Positions 5,345-10,416 of a DNA stretch of 10,416 nucleotides are shown here, piece after piece. This DNA comes from an uncultured bacterium (GTDB taxonomy: Bacteria; Bacillota; Clostridia; Oscillospirales; Oscillospiraceae). How positions within the stretch are numbered: position 1 is the first letter of the stretch; each line of letters begins with the position of its first letter. The translations under genes and the position numbers were made by a program. Under the pieces are notes generated by a model. It had not been told where the DNA came from. It did not search any database and saw nothing but the letters and a program-made list of their open reading frames with translations. The stretch is taken from NCBI GenBank assembly GCA_949286295.1, contig CASECK010000094.1, positions 1 to 10,416 on the forward strand, in the 5' to 3' direction.

Positions 5345-5386
5345 CAAAAAACTCCCCCACCTGGCGGCGGGGGAGTTTTTTGGAAC
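5341..5386 (-). terminator. Terminator after the DUF975 gene (18-bp perfect stem)
   Basis: Bases 5341-5358 and 5369-5386 are exact reverse complements over 18 bases, with a ten-base loop. The stem combines a CTCCCCC/GGGGGAG core with A6/T6 runs, so each strand carries a T-run after the GC core. It lies 11 bases past the stop of the DUF975 gene and would insulate lexA from that operon. It could work in both directions. Confidence 0.92.
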
Positions 5387-5397
5387 GTAAAGCGGCC

Positions 5398-6306
5398 TTA
5401 CAGCGGGGGCATCTGGGGCTGGCCCGGCTGGGGCTGCTGGGCGTAGGCGTCGTAGAACCCGGCCTGCGCCACCGCGGTATAGGGGGTCAGCCACAGGCTG
5501 AGGGGCAGGGTGACCAGGGTGGGCAGTAGGGCGGCGGGCAGGCTGTTGGATAGCTGGAGCAGCTGATAGTAGCTGTTGGTAAAGTCCCCGGCGGCCGGGC
5601 CGAGGGTCACGCCGGACTGGAGGATCAGGAACACCCAGACCGCCGTGCTGAGCAGGATGTTGATGAGCTGCCAGCCTAAAAAGGACAGGTGGAGGCGGAA
5701 CAGCTCCCATTTCCGGCCCCGCATCATCTCCACGCTGCGCTGGACCGCCATCCCGGGCCCGTCGTCCGGGCGGTCAGCCAGCAGGTAGGGGGCCATGGCG
5801 TACCGGAGCATCAGGAGATAGAGCAGCACGGCCATGGGCAGTGCGATGAGAAGGGTGGCCGCCAGCACGGGGAAAACGTGGAACCAGACGGCAAAGACGG
5901 CCAGCAGCACACTGGCCACCATCCCGGAGCCCAGGGCCAGCAGCAGGCACCAGCCCAGCAGCCGCAAGTCGATGAGCAGCTGCATGACAATGACCCGCCC
6001 GGCCACGGAAAAGCCCTGGAACAGCGCCCCCATCTCCGGCTCCAGCCGCCGCCAGGTCCACAGGGACCAGAGCTGATAGCCAAACCGGACCACCATCAGC
6101 AGCAGCGCCACCAGGATAGAGCAGAACAGCCCGGCAAAGCTGAACCCGGTGACCGGGTCCGCGGTGAAGGAAGAGACCAGGTCCGCGGACGCGGACAGGC
6201 AGCCGCTGACCAGAAAGAACACCAGGGCCACCGCCCAAAACCGGGGGCGGGGCAGGCCCATGGCCTGCCGGGCCTGACGCTTGAGTTCTCTGCAGTCAAT
6301 CTCCAT
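5398..6306 (-). CDS. DUF975 family multipass membrane protein
   Basis: A 302-residue membrane protein with about six hydrophobic segments, at roughly residues 22-42, 56-76, 110-160 (more than one), 206-230 and 250-285. The segment with RYAMAPYLLADRP, then AVQRSVEMMRGRKWELFRLH and LSFLGWQL, is typical of the DUF975 family (PF06161). The family's function is not established. The N-terminus begins with a short basic helix (ELKRQARQAM), as in family members, and the C-terminal tail is rich in glutamine and proline. ATG 6306 follows GGAGG by 6 bases. It lies 70 bases downstream of the beta-CASP gene and is followed by the 18-bp stem terminator, so it is the last gene of this minus-strand run. Confidence 0.8.
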   Translation of the reverse strand: MEIDCRELKRQARQAMGLPRPRFWAVALVFFLVSGCLSASADLVSSFTADPVTGFSFAGLFCSILVALLLMVVRFGYQLWSLWTWRRLEPEMGALFQGFSVAGRVIVMQLLIDLRLLGWCLLLALGSGMVASVLLAVFAVWFHVFPVLAATLLIALPMAVLLYLLMLRYAMAPYLLADRPDDGPGMAVQRSVEMMRGRKWELFRLHLSFLGWQLINILLSTAVWVFLILQSGVTLGPAAGDFTNSYYQLLQLSNSLPAALLPTLVTLPLSLWLTPYTAVAQAGFYDAYAQQPQPGQPQMPPL

Positions 6307-6345
6307 ATGTGTCCTCCGATTCTATATGATAGTGGTCCGGCCCAG

Positions 6346-6370
6346 CCTTTCGCCGCCCGGGCGGGCAAGG
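6346..6370. other. GC-rich intercistronic hairpin between the beta-CASP and DUF975 genes
   Basis: A perfect palindrome CCGCCCGGGCGG at 6353-6364 is flanked by CCTT (6346-6349) and AAGG (6367-6370), which can pair across a small internal loop. No T-run follows on either strand, so a terminator is unlikely. It could stabilise the upstream message or mark a processing site; that is inference. Confidence 0.3.
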
Positions 6371-6376
6371 GCCTGT

Positions 6377-7972
6377 TTATTCCCACTTGTCCATGACCTG
6401 GCGCAGCTGGTCGGCCAGCCGGGCCAGGTCCTTGTTGGCCCGGCCGCGGCTGCGGCTGATGAGGGCGGCCAGCTCCTGGGAGACGTCCAGCAGCCGCTGG
6501 TAGGCGGGGCTGGGGGCGGAGGCGCCGCCGGAGGTCTGTTTGCGCTCCAGGACCACGCCTTTTTCCAGCATACGGTTTTCCAGCAGGTCATAGACCTCCC
6601 GGTACAGGGGGGCGTGGGCGGCCAGGCCCCGCCGGACCAGCTCCCCGGCGAACCGCTCGGTGACCTCGCTGTCCCCGTGGACCACAAAGACCTGCTCTGG
6701 CCGGGGGGAGAAGTGCTCCGCCCAGTCCAGCAGGTGGTCCCGGTCCGCGTGGGAGGACAGGCCCTGGAAGTTGATAATCTGGGCCCGGACGGCAATCTCC
6801 TCGCCGAAGAGCTTTACGCTCTTGGCCCCGTCCAGCAGGCGGCGGCCCAGGGTGCCCTCCCCCTGATAGCCCACGAACACCACGGCGCACTCCGCGCGCC
6901 AGAGGTTGTGCTTCAAATGGTGGCGGATGCGGCCGGCGTCGCACATCCCGGAGGCGGAGATGATAAGCTTCGGGGTCTTGTCCATGTTCAGAGCCTTGGA
7001 TTCCTCTGTGGACTGGGTGAGAACCAGCCCGGGGAAGGTGAACAGGTCGTCTCCCCCCTGGAGGACCTGGATGGCCTGCTCGTCCAGATAGCCGTGCAGG
7101 TCGCCGGTATAAATCTTGGTGGCCTCCACCGCCAGGGGGGAGTCCACGCAGACGGTGAACTCTGGGACGGAGCGGACCAGGCCCCGGTCCTTAATCTCCC
7201 GCAGGAAGTAGAGCAGCTCCTGGGTGCGGCCCACGGCGAAGGAGGGGATGACGATGTTCCCCCCCTGGGAAAACACCTGGTCGATGAGCTTGGCCAGGGC
7301 CTCGGTATAGCTCTCCGGGGGCTCATGGTTCCGGTCGCCATAGGTGGACTCCATTACCACATAGTCCGCCCTGTCCACATAGGAGGGGTCCCGGATGATG
7401 GGCTGATCCACATTGCCCAGGTCGCCGGAAAAGACCAGCTTTTTGGTCACGCCCCCCTCGGTGGCCCACACCTCGACAGCGGCGGACCCCAGCAGGTGGC
7501 CCGCGTCGCAGAAGCGGACCTCCACCCCCGGGCACAGCTGGAAGCGCTGGCCGTATTCATGGCTTTGCAGGAGCTGGAGGGCGGCCTCGGCGTCGGCCAG
7601 GGTGTACAGCGGTTCCACCTCCGGGCGGCCGGCGCGCTTGCCCTTCTGGTTTTGCCACTGGGCGTCGCTCTCCTGAATGTGGGCGCAGTCCCGCAGCATG
7701 ATGGACAGCAGCTGGGCGGTGAGGCGGGTGGCGGCGATGGCCCCCCGGAACCCGCCCTTGACCAGCAGGGGGAGGCGGCCGGAGTGGTCGATGTGGGCGT
7801 GGGTGACCAGCACATAGTCAATCTCGCCCGGGGCGAAGTCCAGGGCGTTGCCGTCGTGCTCGTCCCGGCCCTGCTGCAGGCCGCAGTCGATGAGGATGGT
7901 CCGGCCGCCCACCTCCAGACAGTGGCAGCTGCCGGTGACCGCGTGGGCCGCGCCGTAAAAGGTCAGTTTCAT
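6377..7972 (-). CDS. Beta-CASP metallo-beta-lactamase RNase (CPSF73-like)
   Basis: A 531-residue zinc-dependent hydrolase of the RNA-processing metallo-beta-lactamase type. Visible metal motifs are THAHIDHSG with His58, His60, Asp62 and His63, GHLLGS with His159, and SGDLG with Asp184. Motif A is the Glu208 of ESTYGD. The beta-CASP insertion follows, with SASGMCDAGRIRHHL (motif B region) and GLSSHAD (motif C and RNA-specificity domain). This arrangement fits the bacterial homologues of CPSF73 that cleave RNA, such as Thermus TTHA0252. It differs from RNase J, which has a longer C-terminal domain. A helical, charged tail of about 50 residues follows the core. ATG 7972 has AAGGAG upstream. The 106-base gap to the upstream HAD gene contains a possible -10 (TACAAT, 8029-8024) but no good -35, so co-transcription is likely. 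The substrate is unknown. Confidence 0.9.
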   Translation of the reverse strand: MKLTFYGAAHAVTGSCHCLEVGGRTILIDCGLQQGRDEHDGNALDFAPGEIDYVLVTHAHIDHSGRLPLLVKGGFRGAIAATRLTAQLLSIMLRDCAHIQESDAQWQNQKGKRAGRPEVEPLYTLADAEAALQLLQSHEYGQRFQLCPGVEVRFCDAGHLLGSAAVEVWATEGGVTKKLVFSGDLGNVDQPIIRDPSYVDRADYVVMESTYGDRNHEPPESYTEALAKLIDQVFSQGGNIVIPSFAVGRTQELLYFLREIKDRGLVRSVPEFTVCVDSPLAVEATKIYTGDLHGYLDEQAIQVLQGGDDLFTFPGLVLTQSTEESKALNMDKTPKLIISASGMCDAGRIRHHLKHNLWRAECAVVFVGYQGEGTLGRRLLDGAKSVKLFGEEIAVRAQIINFQGLSSHADRDHLLDWAEHFSPRPEQVFVVHGDSEVTERFAGELVRRGLAAHAPLYREVYDLLENRMLEKGVVLERKQTSGGASAPSPAYQRLLDVSQELAALISRSRGRANKDLARLADQLRQVMDKWE

Positions 7973-8078
7973 AGCGCCTCTCTCCTTATTGGGAAGGATG
8001 GGAACAGATTGCTTGATATGCCTATTGTACACCCTTTTGGGGGATATTTCTACACCAACCTGCCTGTTGTGTGAAATT

Positions 8079-8858
8079 CTAATCTGCCAGCAGGCCGAAT
8101 TGCCGCAGGGCGGACACCACCCCGTCCTCGTCCACCGTGCCGGTGACATAGTCCGCCCGGCGCTTCACAGCGCCGCTGGCGCTGCCCATGGCCACCCCCA
8201 CCCCGGCGTGGACCAGCATGGACAGGTCGTTCTCGCCGTCGCCGAAGGCCATGGCCTGCTCTGGGCGCAGGCCGAAGTGGTCCAGCAGCGCGTCCATGCC
8301 CAGGTCCTTCCCGCCGCCCCGGGGGATGACGTCCAGAAAGTCGGGGTGCCACCGGGTGGTCTCGAGCTCCGGCGCGCGGTCCAGCAGGAGGGACTGGTTG
8401 TCCCGGGTCAGAAAGGCGATGGCCTGATAGACCTCCCGCCCCAGGGCCCGGCGGGGGTCGGCCACAGGGGGCATGGGCAGGTGCAGCTGCTCCATGAAGC
8501 GGGCGGTGAACTGGTTGGCAAGGTTGAGATAGAGCTCCTGCCGCTCTAAAAAGATACAGGAAAAGGCGCCGGTCAGGGCGGCGGCCACCAGCTGCTCCAC
8601 CGCCCGGGGTTCCATGGGCTGGCTGCGCAGCACCTGGTCCCCGCAAAAGCAGTACTGTCCGCTGAGGGTGATATAGCCGTCGAAGGGGAAGGCGGCGCGC
8701 ACCCCGTCCAGCATCAGCGGGTGCCGCCCGGTGGAGAGGAACAGCAGCACCCCCTGTTCCCGCAGGCGCCCCAGGGCGTCCAGCACAGCGGGGGAGATGG
8801 CGTGGGTGCGAAAGCTCACCAGCGTCCCGTCCACATCGAAAAAAATAGCCTTGACCAT
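8079..8858 (-). CDS. Cof-type HAD-IIB family phosphatase
   Basis: A 259-residue haloacid dehalogenase-fold phosphatase, probably soluble and acting on small phosphorylated metabolites. Motif I is FFDVDGT, with nucleophile Asp8 and acid/base Asp10. Motif II is STGR at 42-45. The motif III lysine is Lys184 in GGGKDLGMD, and motif IV is GDGENDLSML at 206-215. The large type IIB cap lies between motifs II and III. This matches Cof/YidA-like enzymes, whose substrates cannot be read from sequence. ATG 8858 has GGAGG 9 bases upstream. A perfect dyad lies just before that site and may regulate the gene. It heads the minus-strand run and is divergent from yabP. Confidence 0.9.
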   Translation of the reverse strand: MVKAIFFDVDGTLVSFRTHAISPAVLDALGRLREQGVLLFLSTGRHPLMLDGVRAAFPFDGYITLSGQYCFCGDQVLRSQPMEPRAVEQLVAAALTGAFSCIFLERQELYLNLANQFTARFMEQLHLPMPPVADPRRALGREVYQAIAFLTRDNQSLLLDRAPELETTRWHPDFLDVIPRGGGKDLGMDALLDHFGLRPEQAMAFGDGENDLSMLVHAGVGVAMGSASGAVKRRADYVTGTVDEDGVVSALRQFGLLAD

Positions 8859-8872
8859 GGCGCGCGACCTCC

Positions 8873-8921
8873 ATAAGGGCAGTATCGCCCTTATTTTACA
8901 ATACCGGCCTGGGCTTTTCCA
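8873..8921 (-). promoter_or_regulatory. Candidate promoter and operator-like dyad of the HAD gene
   Basis: ATAAGGGC (8873-8880) and GCCCTTAT (8887-8894) are a perfect 8-bp inverted repeat with a six-base centre. On the minus strand a weak promoter can be read as TGGAAA (8921-8916), 17 bases, TAAAAT (8898-8893), which would put the start of transcription inside the dyad. That is a usual place for a repressor site. In the plus direction the dyad is followed by TTTTA, so it might instead act as a weak terminator. Confidence 0.4.
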
Positions 8922-8934
8922 TATGCAGATCGGA

Positions 8935-8963
8935 CAATCTTCCCCGCCGCCGGCGCATAAAAG
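8935..8963 (+). promoter_or_regulatory. Weak candidate sigma-E-type promoter of yabP
   Basis: CAATCTT (8935-8941), 14 bases, then CATAAAAG (8956-8963) resemble the sigma-E -35 and -10 with several mismatches. The -10 ends 45 bases before the yabP ATG. The yabP and yabQ genes of Bacillus are mother-cell genes, which is the main reason to look here. The match is weak and by eye. Confidence 0.25.
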
Positions 8964-9008
8964 CCGCCCGCCCCCTCATAGGATGGAGGGAGGAAAGGGG
9001 GTATCGCC

Positions 9009-9299
9009 ATGGCGAACGAAGGGGACAAGGGGCGGTTTGACCTCAGCCACCATATCATCTTAGAGCAGCGGGAGCAGCTGGTGGTCTCCGGGGTGGAGGA
9101 GGTGGAGAGCTTTGACGAGAGTGCCATTCTGCTGACCACCGCCCAGGGAGGGCTGGAGATTCAGGGGGAGGGGCTGCACATTGAGAAGCTGTCCCTGGAC
9201 GGAGGAGACCTGAGGGTGGAGGGCAGGGTGAACGCCCTAATCTATGAGACGGAGCGGTCGCACCGGGGCGGTCTGCTGGGGCGGCTGCTGGGCGGATGA
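9009..9299 (+). CDS. yabP: Sporulation protein YabP
   Basis: A 96-residue protein of the YabP/YqfC family, small beta-rich proteins of spore-forming Firmicutes needed for normal spore envelope formation; the molecular role is not established. The core shows HHIILEQREQLVVSGVEEV, SFDESAILL and the family's repeated glycine-leucine beta strands, EIQGEGLHIEKL then DLRVEGRVNALIYE. It ends in a short basic, glycine-rich tail. ATG 9009 follows AAAGGGGG. The stop overlaps the yabQ start as ATGA, so the two are translationally coupled. The order yabP-yabQ-divIC-yabR agrees with Bacillus, but the S4-domain gene yabO that usually precedes yabP there is not found upstream; a divergent HAD gene takes its place. 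Confidence 0.9.
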   Translation: MANEGDKGRFDLSHHIILEQREQLVVSGVEEVESFDESAILLTTAQGGLEIQGEGLHIEKLSLDGGDLRVEGRVNALIYETERSHRGGLLGRLLGG

Positions 9300-9982
9300 G
9301 CGCCGAGACCCTCCGCCAGGGCCAGGCCCTGTGCCAGGCCCTGATATTGGGCGGGGCCATGGGGGTGGTATACGACCTGTTCCGAATCGTCCGGGTGCGG
9401 GTGAAGCTCCCCCTGCTGGGGCCCGCCCTGGACCTGCTGTTCTGGCTGGGGGCCACCGGGGCGCTGTTTCTCTGGTCCCAGCAGGCCTGGGGCGGCCAGG
9501 TGCGCCTGTACGGGGCCGCCTTCTGCCTGCTGGGCGGCGGGCTGTATTTCTGGTCGGTGAGTCCCTGGCTGCTGAAAATAGGGTACCGGGCGGCGGATTT
9601 GGCCCAGCTGCTGCTGGGGATTGTGACCCTGCCGGCGCGCCTGGCGCTGTCCGGGCTGAAAAAAATCAAAAAACTTGTGAAAAACATCTTCCTTTCCGGG
9701 GCGAAATGGTATAGAATAGGACGGAAAACAGGACAGTTGGACGCGGCGGCCCTCCGCCGTGCCTGCCGGGAAGGGAGAGAGGACGGGTATGCGCTTCAAA
9801 CGGGCCGGATTTTTGACCAAAATCGTGGTGCTGGCACTGCTGATTTACCTGGCCGGCTCCCTGCTGGACCTGCGGGGCAGGATTCAAGAGGTGGAGGCCC
9901 AGCGCGCCGCCCTGGAGCGGCAGGTGACCGATCAGCGCCTGGAGAATCAGCAGCTGCAGGACGCCATCGAAAACAGCGATGA
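9296..9982 (+). CDS. yabQ: Spore cortex biosynthesis protein YabQ, with an unusually long tail
   Basis: A membrane protein required in Bacillus for spore cortex formation. Residues 1 to about 135 are YabQ-like: a short amphipathic start, GAMGVVYDLFRIVRVR, then hydrophobic segments at roughly 40-62, 70-90 and 97-118, and a lysine-rich end, LKKIKKLVKN. The frame then stays open for about 90 more residues of low-complexity Gly/Ala/Arg sequence to a TGA at 9980-9982, running 194 bases into divIC in another frame. The tail from about residue 150 is an out-of-frame reading of divIC and is not family-like. Either the natural stop has been lost or a frameshift (or sequencing error) lies between about 9660 and 9780. 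The first two thirds are confident; the true C-terminus is not. Confidence 0.8.
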   Translation: MSAETLRQGQALCQALILGGAMGVVYDLFRIVRVRVKLPLLGPALDLLFWLGATGALFLWSQQAWGGQVRLYGAAFCLLGGGLYFWSVSPWLLKIGYRAADLAQLLLGIVTLPARLALSGLKKIKKLVKNIFLSGAKWYRIGRKTGQLDAAALRRACREGREDGYALQTGRIFDQNRGAGTADLPGRLPAGPAGQDSRGGGPARRPGAAGDRSAPGESAAAGRHRKQR

Positions 9983-10064
9983 CCCCGCCATGCTGGAGCA
10001 GGTGGCCCGGGACAAGGGCTTTGTGAAGCAGGGGGAGGAGCTGTACCTGGACGTGGCCAACTGA
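9789..10064 (+). CDS. divIC: Septum formation initiator DivIC/FtsB
   Basis: A 91-residue bitopic divisome protein. It has a short basic cytoplasmic end (MRFKRAG), one membrane helix at about residues 9-27, then an extracellular coiled coil at about 28-62 rich in Q, E, R and L. The conserved end, ARDKGFVKQGEELY, is typical of the DivIC/FtsB family (PF04977). DivIC pairs with FtsL and helps switch on septal peptidoglycan synthesis. ATG 9789 has GGGAGAGAGG upstream; a GTG at 9759 would add 10 residues but lacks a site. The front of the gene overlaps the extended yabQ frame. TATAGAAT at 9710-9717, in an AT-rich patch, might be part of a vegetative promoter, which a division gene behind sporulation genes would need, but no clear -35 is seen. 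Confidence 0.9.
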   Translation: MRFKRAGFLTKIVVLALLIYLAGSLLDLRGRIQEVEAQRAALERQVTDQRLENQQLQDAIENSDDPAMLEQVARDKGFVKQGEELYLDVAN

Positions 10065-10121
10065 GCTGTCCGGCCGGGCGCGCGCCGGCGGAATTATACA
10101 AGGAGGATATTTCGGTCGCTT

Positions 10122-10416
10122 ATGGAGTTAGAAGTTGGGGCCGTCCTGGACGGCAAGGTCACCGGCATCACAAAGTTCGGGGCGTTTGTGGCCCTGCCGG
10201 AGGGGAAGTCCGGCCTGGTGCACATCTCAGAGATCGCCTATTCCTATGTCAATGAGGTCTCCGACCATCTGCACGAGGGGCAGCAGGTCCGAGTTAAGGT
10301 CATTGGCATCGACCAGGCCAGGAGAATCAACCTGTCTATCAAACAGGTGGAGCCCCCTCCCCAGCGCGCCCCCCGTCAGGGGAGCGCCGGACCCCGGAGC
10401 GCCGGCCGGCCCCATC
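10122..10416 (+). CDS. yabR: S1 RNA-binding domain protein YabR (runs off right edge)
   Basis: The first 98 codons are visible. Residues 1-73 form one S1 domain: MELEVGAVLDGKVTGITKFG, then GLVHISEIAYSYV, GQQVRVKVIGID and RRINLSIKQ. It is followed by a disordered Pro/Arg/Gly-rich tail that continues past the window. This is the YabR/polynucleotide phosphorylase-like S1 type found next to divIC in Bacillus, and the position supports the name. The role is not firmly known; RNA or ribosome binding is inferred from the domain. The start matches the family, but the good ribosome binding site AAGGAGG (10100-10106) lies 15 bases upstream, much farther than usual, and no in-frame start is nearer to it. 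Confidence 0.9.
   Translation, partial: MELEVGAVLDGKVTGITKFGAFVALPEGKSGLVHISEIAYSYVNEVSDHLHEGQQVRVKVIGIDQARRINLSIKQVEPPPQRAPRQGSAGPRSAGRPH

Noticed and set aside
6281..8074. Long plus-strand open frame opposite the beta-CASP RNase and DUF975 genes
   Set aside because: Antisense shadow of recognised genes in GC-rich DNA, again with repetitive Val/Gly/Leu/Gln content and no motif.
8050..8874. Second minus-strand frame over the HAD phosphatase
   Set aside because: Arginine, alanine and proline-rich out-of-frame reading; the HAD frame holds all four catalytic motifs.
10069..10092. GC-rich repeat between divIC and yabR as a terminator
   Set aside because: The arms are short and imperfect, no T-run follows, and yabR is expected to be in the same operon.

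Overview
The window suggests a GC-rich, anaerobic, endospore-forming Firmicute, most likely a clostridium of the Oscillospiraceae/Ruminococcaceae kind. The reasons are an oxygen-sensitive class III ribonucleotide reductase operon, a sporulation cluster in the order yabP-yabQ-divIC-yabR (the Bacillus/Clostridia order), a Gram-positive type lexA with its SOS boxes, strong AAGGAGG ribosome binding sites and GC-rich coding DNA. The genus is inference.

Layout. (1) Bases 1 to about 822 look foreign: poorer in GC, with the N-terminus of a large serine recombinase leaving the left edge, a 45-codon small ORF, and the remains of two further genes, all on the minus strand. This DNA ends inside a spore-type polysaccharide deacetylase gene (823-1368, minus), which loses its last third including its final catalytic motif. 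A mobile element has therefore probably integrated into, and broken, the deacetylase. (2) Bases 1493-4569 hold the anaerobic ribonucleotide reductase operon on the plus strand: a consensus promoter with two NrdR-like boxes 32 bp apart, a large NrdD that has no glycyl-radical segment, a separate 60-residue protein that carries that segment, and the radical-SAM activase NrdG. This split reductase is the most interesting content. (3) A bidirectional terminator separates nrdG from the convergent lexA (4635-5252), which has a consensus promoter with two SOS boxes. (4) A minus-strand run follows: HAD phosphatase, beta-CASP metallo-beta-lactamase RNase and a DUF975 membrane protein, ending in an 18-bp perfect hairpin terminator. 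(5) From 9009 the plus strand carries yabP, yabQ, divIC and the start of yabR, which runs off the right edge.

How the parts work together. NrdG would make a glycyl radical on the small protein. That protein would dock into the large NrdD, pass the radical to its finger-loop cysteine, and so supply dNTPs without oxygen; NrdR-type sites would tie this to nucleotide status. LexA represses itself through its two boxes. YabP, YabQ and the broken deacetylase belong to spore envelope and cortex formation, while DivIC acts in the divisome. Names rest on motif recognition by eye; no database search was possible.
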